Below, piece after piece: positions 25,638 to 34,382 of a stretch of 42,007 nt of DNA. Every line of letters begins with the position of its first letter. The first letter of the stretch is position 1. Position numbers and translations under genes: made by a program. The DNA comes from Holophagaceae bacterium (lineage in GTDB: Bacteria > Acidobacteriota > Holophagae > Holophagales > Holophagaceae). The stretch lies in the NCBI GenBank assembly GCA_025358435.1, contig JANYJQ010000117.1, positions 1 to 42,007 on the forward strand. The letters are read 5' to 3'. Under the pieces are notes generated by a model. It made no database searches and was not told the origin of the DNA. It was given only the letters and a program-made list of their open reading frames with translations.

Positions 25638-26794
25638 GGCGCTTCCTCCAATTTTATTCCTCTTAGGACTCGTCTTCGAACTGCATCGCGCTGCCGCTGT
25701 TTGTATTCGCCATGGGAGGCTGGTCCCGATCGCGCGCTTTGAAACCCGGAGGGTTCCATGACTTGGACTTCGTGTGCGAAGAAAAACGTAAACTCTTCCT
25801 GCTCTTGGATCAACTGAGGAATCTTAACGCGGGTCGCATCACCTGGGGCAAGGCTCTTTGAAATCTTCTCCAGAAGCGCTACCGCCGGGTTGGGCAGCCG
25901 GATCAAGGTCCTGACGGTAAATTGCACTGCTTTGTAATCCTGGCTTGTGAAAGGATTCCCTCCATTTACCTGGGTTTTTGGCATCAGACGGGCACAAATA
26001 GCTTCCCGTTCGGGGCTTCCCACGGCTGGAATGGCGAAGCCTTCGGGCAGTTCACCCGTCCAAGCCTGGAGCGCATCCATATCCACGAGCAGATTCCTGC
26101 TTCGGGATGGCTTGATATGGGTGGGCATAAGTACATGGTGGTCCAACAGAAAGCGGATCACCAGCAGAACGCCGAGACGATCCTCAGCCACGAGCCGGAT
26201 GCCAATCTGGTCGTAGATGGTTTCCGCCACGTTTTCGGGCTTGTGGAGCATTTTCAGAAGCATGGAGGCCCGATCCTTGTTCTGCTTGCGCTCCGCCGCA
26301 ACGAGGGGCACTTCGTAGTCCCCGCGGAGCACCCAGGTCCCGTCATCAAGGGCCACCAAAAACTGATCGTAGGGCTCGAAGACCTGGGCCTGGATGTCCT
26401 TGAGATTGCGGAGGTTCACATTGTGGTCGATGTGGAAGAGCGTGTGCATCACTCTCAGCACAACGCAGGCCCAGTGGGAAAGCTGATCCTGGGGGCGGAA
26501 GGACGCCCAGACCAGGAGATCCTCGGGATCCCTCAACTCCCGGATCTCCAAGGGAATTGCTTCCACCTGGCCTTCGAGAATCACCCAGCCCAGGAACTCG
26601 AGGGCATTCCCAAACACCTGGACCACATGGGCTCTTTGGGCTGGTACATCCAGGTCATAGCCATAATTCCGCGCAAAGCCCCTAGCAGAGCGGTGATCCA
26701 GAATATTCAGGCTGCCCATGTCGATGGATGATTCGCCTCCGAGGACGACACGGGTGGCTTCGGGGGGAAGTGGAAAGAGCGATACGCGAGCCAT
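25631..26794 (-). CDS. Protein with RelA/SpoT-like nucleotidyltransferase motifs, function unknown
   Basis: A 387-residue protein not assigned to a characterised family; it may belong to an uncharacterised group (TIGR04552-like, from memory). By eye, residues 165-345 follow the order of RelA/SpoT synthetase motifs. ERKQNKDRASMLLKM (168-182) resembles the R-x-K-x3-S-x3-KM substrate loop. YDQIGIRLV (194-202) matches D-x-I-G/A-I-R, with D195 as metal ligand. DYKAVQFTVR (286-295) resembles GYxSLHxxV, and HEVQV (341-345, E342) resembles E-x-Q-I-R-T. The residues 1-160 are novel to me. It is coupled to the STAS gene by overlap. It begins 26 bases past the atpE terminator; only AAGG precedes the ATG. 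Confidence 0.55.
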   Translation of the reverse strand: MARVSLFPLPPEATRVVLGGESSIDMGSLNILDHRSARGFARNYGYDLDVPAQRAHVVQVFGNALEFLGWVILEGQVEAIPLEIRELRDPEDLLVWASFRPQDQLSHWACVVLRVMHTLFHIDHNVNLRNLKDIQAQVFEPYDQFLVALDDGTWVLRGDYEVPLVAAERKQNKDRASMLLKMLHKPENVAETIYDQIGIRLVAEDRLGVLLVIRFLLDHHVLMPTHIKPSRSRNLLVDMDALQAWTGELPEGFAIPAVGSPEREAICARLMPKTQVNGGNPFTSQDYKAVQFTVRTLIRLPNPAVALLEKISKSLAPGDATRVKIPQLIQEQEEFTFFFAHEVQVMEPSGFQSARSGPASHGEYKQRQRDAVRRRVLRGIKLEEAPC

Positions 26795-26819
26795 GGGCGC
26801 CTTAGTGTAGTGCTTACCT

Positions 26820-26848
26820 TAAAAAACAGGGCGCAAAAGCGCCCTGTT
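26820..26848 (-). terminator. Rho-independent terminator after atpE
   Basis: On the minus strand a perfect 9-bp stem (ACAGGGCGC with GCGCCCTGT, plus-strand 26826-26834 and 26839-26847) with a TTTT loop is followed by a run of T. It lies about 27 bases past the atpE stop. It is one of the clearest terminators in the window. Confidence 0.9.
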
Positions 26849-26874
26849 GAGAACCAGTCGATCGAGAGCCCGGT

Positions 26875-27174
26875 TTACTTGATGGCGAATGCAGCCACCA
26901 GGGCGTAAATCACCAGGGCCTCGATGAGGGCCAGACCGATGATCATCGTGGTGCGGATGTCGCCGGCGGCCTGAGGATTGCGGGCGATGCCTTCACAAGC
27001 GGCGGAAACGGCCTTGCCCTGACCCAAACCGCAACCTGCTGCGGCGATGGCGAGGGAAAGGTGAGCCAGGAACCGCACTGGGGTTCCTCCTTCGGCAACC
27101 GCGGGCGCTGCGGCCTGGGCAAATGCCATGGTCGCGACCATGAACAGGAAGGCGGTAGTGAGGAACTTCTTCAT
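26875..27174 (-). CDS. atpE: ATP synthase Fo subunit c
   Basis: A 99-residue c subunit, the proton-carrying ring of ATP synthase. The two helices are about 36-62 and 74-98, joined by the polar loop ARNPQ. The ion-binding carboxylate is E85 in [12 protein letters not shown], with no following Ser/Thr of the sodium type, so protons are likely. The N-terminal 20 or so residues ([20 protein letters not shown]) look like a signal peptide, longer than in E. coli. The ATG at 27174 is preferred, since GGAG lies six bases ahead; an upstream ATG at 27186 is less likely. The b, delta and F1 genes do not follow; a terminator does. Confidence 0.93.
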   Translation of the reverse strand: MKKFLTTAFLFMVATMAFAQAAAPAVAEGGTPVRFLAHLSLAIAAAGCGLGQGKAVSAACEGIARNPQAAGDIRTTMIIGLALIEALVIYALVAAFAIK

Positions 27175-27256
27175 GGAAGTCTCCAAAAAAGAGGGGGCAG
27201 GGTTCGGAATCCCGCTTCCCAGGTGGTGAAATGATGCGGTACGAAGTCTCAGGGCC

Positions 27257-27982
27257 TTAATGATCGTGGGCCACGGCGCCCGACAAGTAGATGGTCGCCA
27301 GCATGGTGAACACGAAAGCCTGGATGAAGCTGAAGAAGAGGCCCAGAACCATCAACGGCACTGGCAACAAGATGGGCAGCAGACCGAAGAAAATCCCGGC
27401 CACAAGGTGTTCGCCAGCGATATTGCCGAAAAGTCGCAGGGAGTGGCTCAGGTTGCGGGCGAGCAGGCCAAGGATCTCCAAGGGGAACATGAAGGGCGCC
27501 AACCACCAGATGGGTCCTGTGAAATGCGCCCAGTACTTGAGAAAGCCCTTTTCCTTCATGCCGTGGAAGTTGTAGTACGCAAACACCAGCAGAGCCAAAG
27601 CCAGGGTCACATTCCAGTTTGCCGTTCCAGGACTCAAACCAGGGATGAGGCCGAAGACATTGTTCAGGAATATGAAGAGCGCCAGTGTGCCGATGAACGG
27701 CAGGAAATGGTCCGGGTGGTGGTGGATGTTGTCCGATACAAGGCTGCGAAGCCCCGTGGTGACGAATTCCAGCACTTGTTGCATGGGGCCGGGGATGCGG
27801 TTCTTCTTCACCACGGACACGATGATCACGGTGGCGATGGCCGCCAGGATGGCGTTCAGCAGATAGTCGTAGCGCTCGATGAACGACATGGGCGCGCCAT
27901 CCATGAAGGAACCCCAAGCATGCCGGGATAGCCCCAACAGGTTGGTCAGGAATTTGGCGAGCTCTGAAGCATGATGTTCCAT
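27257..27982 (-). CDS. atpB: ATP synthase Fo subunit a
   Basis: A 241-residue subunit a with five or six membrane helices, forming the proton half-channels. The conserved [12 protein letters not shown] segment (181-192) contains R183, the essential arginine equivalent to E. coli R210. The N-terminal part carries HH and helix [21 protein letters not shown] precedes the ATG. The gene sits between the small AtpI-like gene and atpE. Confidence 0.95.
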   Translation of the reverse strand: MEHHASELAKFLTNLLGLSRHAWGSFMDGAPMSFIERYDYLLNAILAAIATVIIVSVVKKNRIPGPMQQVLEFVTTGLRSLVSDNIHHHPDHFLPFIGTLALFIFLNNVFGLIPGLSPGTANWNVTLALALLVFAYYNFHGMKEKGFLKYWAHFTGPIWWLAPFMFPLEILGLLARNLSHSLRLFGNIAGEHLVAGIFFGLLPILLPVPLMVLGLFFSFIQAFVFTMLATIYLSGAVAHDH

Positions 27983-28006
27983 CGGGATTCCTGGGTAGAA
28001 GACCGT

Positions 28007-28429
28007 TCAGTCATGTGGAGCATTCGGAGGCCTAGTGCGGAACGAGGCCACCGCATGCCATCCGGCCACCAAGAGGATCGCCATAACGAAGAGCATGAGG
28101 CCCGTCGCCATTGGGAGACCTTCTTGAGGCACGATCACCATCATCCCACGCAAACAGAGCACGATCAACGCCAGTTTCACCAGCGTAAGGAAGCCGTAGA
28201 ACCAGCGAAGCCGCACTTTGGGAGTGAGCATCCTGGCCACGATGATCCGGTGCAGCCGCCAGAAGGCCAGGGAGATCAGGCTGCCCACCACGAAGGCAAA
28301 GACCGCATTCCGCCCCCGAAATGCCCAGGCCAGCGCCCCGGGAACCACGAGAATCCACTGGAATCGGCTGACGGCCTTCAGGGTCCCGCTTCCAGGATCC
28401 TGGCCCAGTTTCCGGCCTTCAAGGCTCAC
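28007..28429 (-). CDS. ATP synthase subunit I-like membrane protein
   Basis: A 140-residue protein with about four membrane helices (roughly 24-37, 42-60, 79-97 and 106-124), matching the size and position of the ATP synthase I (AtpI) family. AtpI assists c-ring assembly. It uses a GTG start at 28429, with GAGGAA upstream, and overlaps the end of the preceding gene by 11 bases. Assignment rests on position and hydropathy. Confidence 0.65.
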   Translation of the reverse strand: MSLEGRKLGQDPGSGTLKAVSRFQWILVVPGALAWAFRGRNAVFAFVVGSLISLAFWRLHRIIVARMLTPKVRLRWFYGFLTLVKLALIVLCLRGMMVIVPQEGLPMATGLMLFVMAILLVAGWHAVASFRTRPPNAPHD

Positions 28430-28739
28430 GGCGTTCCTCGTCGTCTCGGACGGGCCCTTCAGTGGGTTCAGTGGGTTCAGTGGGCTCAGCGGGTTCAGGG
28501 GCAGGTTTCACCCTCGCCATCCTCGCGGTCACTTTGTACAGCTCGTAGAAACCCGTGGCGATGCCCCAGGCGAGGCCCCAAAGGCCACCTGCGTAGGCGT
28601 GGCCGAAATACCCGCCGACATAGCGGCCAATGAAATATCCCAAACAGATGGCGATGGGAAAGACCATTCCCATGGCAATGAGATCACCCCACAGGGCTCG
28701 TTCCCTGGGAGTGCCACCTTCAGGCTTGAGACTTGGCAT
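28419..28739 (-). CDS. AtpZ/AtpI-like small membrane protein with a PTE-repeat tail
   Basis: A 106-residue protein with two glycine-rich membrane helices (about 18-37 and 42-62; GYFIGRYVGGYFGHAYAGGLWG), the pattern of AtpZ-type proteins at the start of Fo operons. Its tail has tandem Pro-Thr-Glu triplets. The ATG at 28739 is used; a longer frame would run through the nuo terminator hairpin. It is the first gene of this ATP synthase unit. Confidence 0.6.
   Translation of the reverse strand: MPSLKPEGGTPRERALWGDLIAMGMVFPIAICLGYFIGRYVGGYFGHAYAGGLWGLAWGIATGFYELYKVTARMARVKPAPEPAEPTEPTEPTEGPVRDDEERREP
28458..28499. repeat. 9-bp tandem repeats encoding Pro-Thr-Glu triplets
   Basis: Three exact TTCAGTGGG copies are followed by two degenerate ones, all in frame in the AtpZ-like gene. 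They encode a repeated PTE motif on the minus strand. Such arrays vary in number by slippage. Confidence 0.7.
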
Positions 28740-28758
28740 CGGGTTTCCCGGTCGCTTG

Positions 28759-28787
28759 AAAAAAGCGCGGGAAGTCTCTCGCGCTTT
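28759..28787 (-). terminator. Rho-independent terminator after nuoN
   Basis: On the minus strand AAAGCGCG pairs with CGCGCTTT (plus 28780-28787 and 28762-28769) around a 10-base loop, followed by a T run. It lies 22 bases past the nuoN stop and before the AtpZ-like start, separating the nuo and atp units. Confidence 0.85.
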
Positions 28788-28808
28788 CAAGTTTAAATTC
28801 TACGGGGC

Positions 28809-30326
28809 TTATTTATTCGAAAACTCCATCACAACGGCGGGAGCCTCCTTTTCGAACCAGCGGATATCGTCTGTCCATTTCAGCAATTGAGGCCCAAAGG
28901 CCGTCCCGACCAGAACGAGCGCGCAGGCCGTGCTGATGAGGAACTTGGAGTACGAATCCATCGGCTCCACTTCGCCTTCGGCAGGCTCCTTGAAATACAT
29001 CTGTTTGACCACTTCCAGATAGTAGAAGGCGCTCACGGCGGACGTCAGCAAGGCGATGACCACCAAGGTGGTGAAGCCCTGCTCCACCGCCAGGAGGAAG
29101 ATGTAGAACTTCCCGAAAAAGCCGATGAAGGGCGGAATCCCCGCAAGGCTCAATAGAAATACGAGCATGGAAAATGCCAGCACAGGATGACGCTTGCCCA
29201 TGCCGGCGAAGTCTTCAATGCGTTCGCCTTCATTCTTGCCCTGAAGGTAGATGAGCACCGCGAAGGCCCCGGTGTTCATGAAGAGATACAGCAGCATGTA
29301 GAGCCAAACCGCCTGGGCTCCAGCCTGGGCATCCCGGCTCAAAACGCCCAGCAGCATGTACCCCACGTGGGCGATGGAGGAATAGGCCAGCAGCCGCTTC
29401 AAACTTTGCTGCTTGATGGCCGCAACGTTGCCAAGGATCATGCTGGCGCCGCAGATGAGCATCAGGGGCGCCTCCCACTCATACGAAATGCTATGGAAGC
29501 CGGTACCGAAAACCCTCAGGAACACGGCCAGCGAAGCAGCTTTGGGCGCGGTCGCCAACCAGGCTGTGATGGGTGTCGGGGCCCCGTCGTAAACGTCGGG
29601 AGACCACATATGGAAAGGCACCGCCGCAACCTTGAAGCAAAGGCCCACGAGCACCATCAGCACACCGGAATAGACCAGCAGGCTCTTATCCTGGGAAACC
29701 ACCGCCAATTTCTGGTTCAACTCCGTCAGGTTTGTCGTGATGCCCCCCGTCGCGGCGAACAGCAGCGAGATTCCGAACAGCATGATGCCGCTGGAGAACG
29801 CCCCCAGCAGGAAGTACTTCATGCCGGCCTCGATGCCGCGCTCCTGCTGGCGCAGATAGGCCACGAGAATGTAGATGCAGAGCGCCATCAGCTCGATGGA
29901 GAAGTAGATCGTCACCAGATCCACGGCGCCGCACATGAAGAGCATGCCGCTGGTGGCGAACAGGATCAGCGCATAGTATTCCGCCGTATGTTCCACCAGG
30001 GCGCCTAGCACTTTCTGGCTGAGCATCACGGCGAAGATCGAGGCCAGGATGCAAAGCACCTGGAAACCCTTGGCCAGGCCGTCCACCTTGTACATGGCGG
30101 AGAAACCGAGCCCATTGGGCGTGTAGATGGAAAGCACCAGCGAAACCACCAGGATCGCCATGGTGGGGATGGCCCACTTGTGTTTCTCAGCCTTGGTCCA
30201 TGGCAACAACCAGGTATCCAGGGGCCATAGCATCAGCAACCCCGAGACCATCAGCAGAATGTGAGGCCAGATGTAGTGGATGTCGTGGCTGAGGTTTTCC
30301 CAAAGCCCCGGTGCGAAGGAAGGCAT
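28809..30326 (-). CDS. nuoN: NADH-quinone oxidoreductase subunit N
   Basis: A 505-residue antiporter-like membrane subunit of complex I with about 14 helices. Conserved charged sites are seen: SIELMALCIY (the Glu) and CFKVAAVPFHMWSPDVYDGAP (the Lys). It ends the nuo operon. The ATG at 30326 overlaps the nuoM stop by one base, and GGGGGAGG lies within the end of nuoM. A terminator follows. Confidence 0.96.
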   Translation of the reverse strand: MPSFAPGLWENLSHDIHYIWPHILLMVSGLLMLWPLDTWLLPWTKAEKHKWAIPTMAILVVSLVLSIYTPNGLGFSAMYKVDGLAKGFQVLCILASIFAVMLSQKVLGALVEHTAEYYALILFATSGMLFMCGAVDLVTIYFSIELMALCIYILVAYLRQQERGIEAGMKYFLLGAFSSGIMLFGISLLFAATGGITTNLTELNQKLAVVSQDKSLLVYSGVLMVLVGLCFKVAAVPFHMWSPDVYDGAPTPITAWLATAPKAASLAVFLRVFGTGFHSISYEWEAPLMLICGASMILGNVAAIKQQSLKRLLAYSSIAHVGYMLLGVLSRDAQAGAQAVWLYMLLYLFMNTGAFAVLIYLQGKNEGERIEDFAGMGKRHPVLAFSMLVFLLSLAGIPPFIGFFGKFYIFLLAVEQGFTTLVVIALLTSAVSAFYYLEVVKQMYFKEPAEGEVEPMDSYSKFLISTACALVLVGTAFGPQLLKWTDDIRWFEKEAPAVVMEFSNK

Positions 30327-32011
30327 CAGTGACCTCCCCCTGGAGCTGCATGCGCTTCAGATACCTCTGCCTTCGGCTCAGAAGCGTGTTCTGCGGGCGC
30401 GGTTCCATGTTCCTTGGTTTCAGGCGCTTCCTGGGCTTCCATCCCATGCATACCGACCTTGGCGGCTTCAGCCTGCTTGGCGGCAAGGGATTCAGCCTTG
30501 TAGAAGTCCGGCTGCACTTGCATCACTAGCTTGGCAACGGGCTTGTCCATGATGTCCATGAAGGGCTTGGGGTAGAGCCCGATCCACACGGCCACGATGA
30601 TCAGGGGCGTGAAGTAGGCGATCTCGCGGAAGTTCAGGTCCGCCATCTTGGTATTCACTTCTGAGATGGGTCCGAACATCACGCGCTGGAACATCCAAAG
30701 CATGTAGGCGGCGCCCAGGATGATTCCGGAAGTGGCTGCCACAGCCACCCAGGGCCAGGTCTGGAAAGTGCCCATGAGAATGGTCGCTTCACCAATGAAG
30801 CCATTCAGCAAAGGCAGTCCGATGCTGCTCATCGTCATGAGCATGAAGATGGTCGCGTAGATGGGCATGGTCTTCGAAAGTCCGCCGTAGTCGGCGATCA
30901 TGCGGGTGTGGCGGCGTTCATAGACGATGCCCACCGCAAGGAATAGTCCCGGTGTCGAAACGCCATGGTTGAGCATCTGGAACATCGCGCCCTTCATGCC
31001 CCATGGGTTCATGGCGAAAATGCCCAACATGCAAAGCCCGAGGTGGCTCACGGAGGAATAGGCCACGAGCTTCTTCATATCCTTCTGGATCATGGCCACC
31101 AGGGCGCCGTAGACGACGCCGATGAGGGCCAGCGCCAGGAACCAGGGCATCAGTTCCTTGGTGCCTTCGGGGACGATGGGCAGCAGAAAACGCACGAAGC
31201 CATAGGTGCCCATCTTCAGCAGGATGCCTGCCAGGATCACGGAGCCGGCGGTTGGCGCCTGCACGTGGGCGTCCGGCAGCCAGGTGTGGAAGGGGAACAT
31301 CGGCACTTTGATGGCGAAGGCCAGGAAGAAGGCCAGGGTCAGCAGGATCTGGAAGGTTTTGGTCTGGCTCGCGATGAGCTGGACGGTCTGGGCGCTCTGG
31401 AACGAGGCAATGGAGAAATCGTATTGGCCGGTCGCCTTGTGCTGCAGGAAATAGATGGCGAAGATCGCCACGAGCATCAGCACCGAGCCGGAAAGCGTAT
31501 ACAGGAAGAGCTTGATGGCGGCATAGAGCTTTTGCGGGCCGCCCCAGATGGCGATGAGGAAGTACATGGGCACCAGCATCACTTCCCAGAAGATGTAGAA
31601 CAGGAACATGTCCTGGGTGATGAAGACGCCAAGCATGGAAGTCTGCAGCACCAGAAGCCAGATGTAGTACTCCTTCCAACGCTCCTCGATGTTGCCCCAG
31701 GAGCAGAGCGCCGCGATGGGGCCGGTGAACGTGGTCAAAAGCCAGAGCAGCAGGGAAATGCCATCCATCCCGACGCTGAATTTGACACCGAGGCTCGGCA
31801 TCCAGTCGCAGACATACGCGAACTGCACGGCGTCGCTGCCCCGGTTGTATTGGAACCAGAGCGGCACGCTCAGCAGAAAGCTGGCGACCATGATGGCGAC
31901 CGTCGCCTTCTGGAAGACCTCGCGCTTCTCGTTGGGAACGAAGAGCAGGCCGAGCCCTCCCAGAATGGGCAGGAAGGTGGCCAAAAGCATCAATTGGGCT
32001 GTACCGCTCAT
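30326..32011 (-). CDS. nuoM: NADH-quinone oxidoreductase subunit M
   Basis: A 561-residue antiporter-like membrane subunit of complex I, with about 14 helices. The proton-path residues E143 (FWEVMLVPMY), K235 (AIKVPMFPFHTWLPDAH) and K266 match the family positions. The C-terminal extension (about 500-561) is Ala/Glu/His-rich and low in complexity, unlike the usual end of NuoM. The ATG at 32011 has TTGGAG upstream; a TTG four codons earlier is less likely. Confidence 0.96.
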   Translation of the reverse strand: MSGTAQLMLLATFLPILGGLGLLFVPNEKREVFQKATVAIMVASFLLSVPLWFQYNRGSDAVQFAYVCDWMPSLGVKFSVGMDGISLLLWLLTTFTGPIAALCSWGNIEERWKEYYIWLLVLQTSMLGVFITQDMFLFYIFWEVMLVPMYFLIAIWGGPQKLYAAIKLFLYTLSGSVLMLVAIFAIYFLQHKATGQYDFSIASFQSAQTVQLIASQTKTFQILLTLAFFLAFAIKVPMFPFHTWLPDAHVQAPTAGSVILAGILLKMGTYGFVRFLLPIVPEGTKELMPWFLALALIGVVYGALVAMIQKDMKKLVAYSSVSHLGLCMLGIFAMNPWGMKGAMFQMLNHGVSTPGLFLAVGIVYERRHTRMIADYGGLSKTMPIYATIFMLMTMSSIGLPLLNGFIGEATILMGTFQTWPWVAVAATSGIILGAAYMLWMFQRVMFGPISEVNTKMADLNFREIAYFTPLIIVAVWIGLYPKPFMDIMDKPVAKLVMQVQPDFYKAESLAAKQAEAAKVGMHGMEAQEAPETKEHGTAPAEHASEPKAEVSEAHAAPGGGH

Positions 32012-32041
32012 GAAAAACTCCAAACGAATATCACTTCAAGA

Positions 32042-34333
32042 TCAAGCGAGAAACTTCCAAAAGGCGAAAGCGAGGAAACCGAGAATCATCACAAAGGCGT
32101 AGTTCTGGACCTTGCCGCTCTGCAGGGCCCTGAACCCCAGAGAACCCTGCTGCAAGCCCCAAGCCACGGCATTCACCAGGCCGTCCACCACCTTGGCGTC
32201 GAACCAGTCGCTGGCTTTGGCCATGGTCACCGTGAAACGCGCGGCGCCATTCACCGTGCCATCGATCACCCAGTTGTCGAGGCTCCATAGCTGCGCCGAG
32301 AATTGCTTGGCAGGGCCGATGATCATCGCTTCGTAGAACTCGTCAACGTAGTACTTGGCATTGACCCACTCGTAAACCTGGGGGAAGCGTGCCACGAAAG
32401 CCTTGGCTTTGGACCAGCTTGGATCAGAGATGTACATCCACCAGGCGAGGCCCATGGCGCTGAGCGCCCAGACGATGGCGAAGCCCATTAGAATGTACTC
32501 GATGGATTCCGCGGCGTGGTGTCCTGCATGGACCGCACTCACCTGGTACAGCAGGGGCTCCACCCACTTGGAAAAATGTTCAAGCCCGCCCAGGCTTGGA
32601 GGCAGGTTCAGGAAGCCCAGCACCACTGCCAGAACCGCGAAAATGAAAACCGGCACCCACATGTTCCAGGGGACTTCCGCAGGGCCATGGTTGTGCCCGG
32701 CATGGCCGTGATCCGTAAGATCGTCCGCCGCGTGGGCATGGAGCCCGGGATTGGTGTGGGCATCCGCGTGGCCATCGTCAAGAGCGTGATCATCGCTGGC
32801 GTGGTGGACCTCGCTGGGCACCGTCAGGCCATAGGGATCGCTCCCGGCGCCGCGGTACTCGCCAAAGAAGGTCATGGCCATGAGCCGCACCATGTAGAAG
32901 GCCGTGCAGAAGGCCGCCAACATTCCCATGCCCCAGCACACGTAGTAGAACGTACCTTGGCCGTTCCAGCCATGCTCGAAGACCTTCCACAAGATCTCAT
33001 CCTTGGAAAAGAATCCAGAGAAGGGCGGCACACCCGCGATGGCCAGGGTGGCCAAGCCCATGCTGGCGAAGGTCCAGGGCATGACCTTGCGCAATCCACC
33101 CATGTTCCGCATGTCCTGTTCGTGGTGGCAGGCCACAATGACCGAGCCCGAACCGAGGAACAGGCAAGCCTTGAAGGCAGCGTGGGTGAAGACATGGAAC
33201 ATGCCCGCCGAGAAGGCGCCAGCGCCTAGTCCCATGAACATGAAACCCAGCTGGGACACGGTGGAATAGGCCAGCACCTTCTTGATGTCGTATTGTGCGA
33301 GGCCCATGGTCGCGGCAAACAACGCGGTCAGGGAGCCCACCAGCAGCACCAGGGAAAGGGCAAAGGGCGCCTGGACGTAAATGAAATTGAGCCGGGTGAT
33401 CATGTAGAGGCCCGAGGTCACCATGGTGGCCGCATGGATCAGCGCGCTCACCGGAGTCGGACCCGCCATGGCATCCGGCAGCCAGACATAGAGCGGAATC
33501 TGCGCGGACTTGCCCATGGCGCCCACAAACAAACAGCTGGCGCTCAGGTTAAACCAGAAGGTGGGCGTGGCCGTGTGGCCAAAGAGCGTGATGGCAGGAG
33601 CCGCGCTGAGGTTCCGCACCATGCCCATCATCGTGTCGTAATCGACATTGCCGAACAGCATGATCAGCAGGAAGAAGCCGATCATGAACCCGAAATCACC
33701 CACCCGGTTGAAGACGAAAGCCTTCTTGCCCGCCACCGCAGCGTATTCCCGGTCGAAATAGAACCCGATGAGCAGATAGGAGCAGACGCCGACGCCTTCC
33801 CAGCCCAGGAACATCATCAGGATGTTGGCGCCCAGCACCAGGTTCAACATGGAGAACACGAACAGGTTCATGTAGGCCATGAAGCGGTAGTAGCGGCCGT
33901 CGTTGCGTTCTTCGGCCATGTATCCCGTGCTGAACAGGTGGATCAAGAAACCCGCGCCGGTCACCAGGATCGCCATGGCTGCGCTGAGCGCGTCGAATTT
34001 GTAGGCCCACTTGATGGTCGCGGTGCTGAGGCCGCCCAAAACCCTTGCACCGCCCAGGTCGAACCAGGTCCAAAGGTTCTGGTGGATGGACCGTGAGCCC
34101 TCAGGCATCGCAAGCAATTGGAAGAAGAAATAGACCGTGAGGAGGAAAGAGATCCCGACCGAGCCAAGGGCGATTGCATCCACGACCTTGGTGCTTTTGA
34201 GTCGCCTACCGGTAAGCCCATTGATCAGGAAACCGAAGAACGGCAGGAATGGGATGAGCCAGAGGATGCCGCTGCCCGTGCTGGCGGCGCCTGCGGCTTC
34301 CACCATGTGACTCGCTGCTTGTTCGATAATCAT
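32042..34333 (-). CDS. nuoL: NADH-quinone oxidoreductase subunit L
   Basis: A 763-residue complex I subunit, the distal proton pump with a long lateral helix at the C terminus. Key sites: E179 (LGWEGVGVCSYLLIGF), K275 (GAMGKSAQIPLYVWLPDAM) and K388. A His/Asp-rich linker at about 509-550 holds eleven histidines in roughly 40 residues, between the antiporter core and the lateral helix. Length exceeds the typical 610-690 residues partly because of this. GGGGAA precedes the ATG. Confidence 0.96.
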   Translation of the reverse strand: MIIEQAASHMVEAAGAASTGSGILWLIPFLPFFGFLINGLTGRRLKSTKVVDAIALGSVGISFLLTVYFFFQLLAMPEGSRSIHQNLWTWFDLGGARVLGGLSTATIKWAYKFDALSAAMAILVTGAGFLIHLFSTGYMAEERNDGRYYRFMAYMNLFVFSMLNLVLGANILMMFLGWEGVGVCSYLLIGFYFDREYAAVAGKKAFVFNRVGDFGFMIGFFLLIMLFGNVDYDTMMGMVRNLSAAPAITLFGHTATPTFWFNLSASCLFVGAMGKSAQIPLYVWLPDAMAGPTPVSALIHAATMVTSGLYMITRLNFIYVQAPFALSLVLLVGSLTALFAATMGLAQYDIKKVLAYSTVSQLGFMFMGLGAGAFSAGMFHVFTHAAFKACLFLGSGSVIVACHHEQDMRNMGGLRKVMPWTFASMGLATLAIAGVPPFSGFFSKDEILWKVFEHGWNGQGTFYYVCWGMGMLAAFCTAFYMVRLMAMTFFGEYRGAGSDPYGLTVPSEVHHASDDHALDDGHADAHTNPGLHAHAADDLTDHGHAGHNHGPAEVPWNMWVPVFIFAVLAVVLGFLNLPPSLGGLEHFSKWVEPLLYQVSAVHAGHHAAESIEYILMGFAIVWALSAMGLAWWMYISDPSWSKAKAFVARFPQVYEWVNAKYYVDEFYEAMIIGPAKQFSAQLWSLDNWVIDGTVNGAARFTVTMAKASDWFDAKVVDGLVNAVAWGLQQGSLGFRALQSGKVQNYAFVMILGFLAFAFWKFLA

Positions 34334-34382
34334 GCGTTCCCCAAATCTTTTCGAATCAACCGGATCATCAGGATCATTTGTT

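Noticed and set aside
30965-32290. A 441-codon open frame on the plus strand
   Set aside because: It is antisense to nuoM/nuoL, has composition typical of an opposite-strand shadow (rich in His, Gln, Glu, Gly), and shows no family features.
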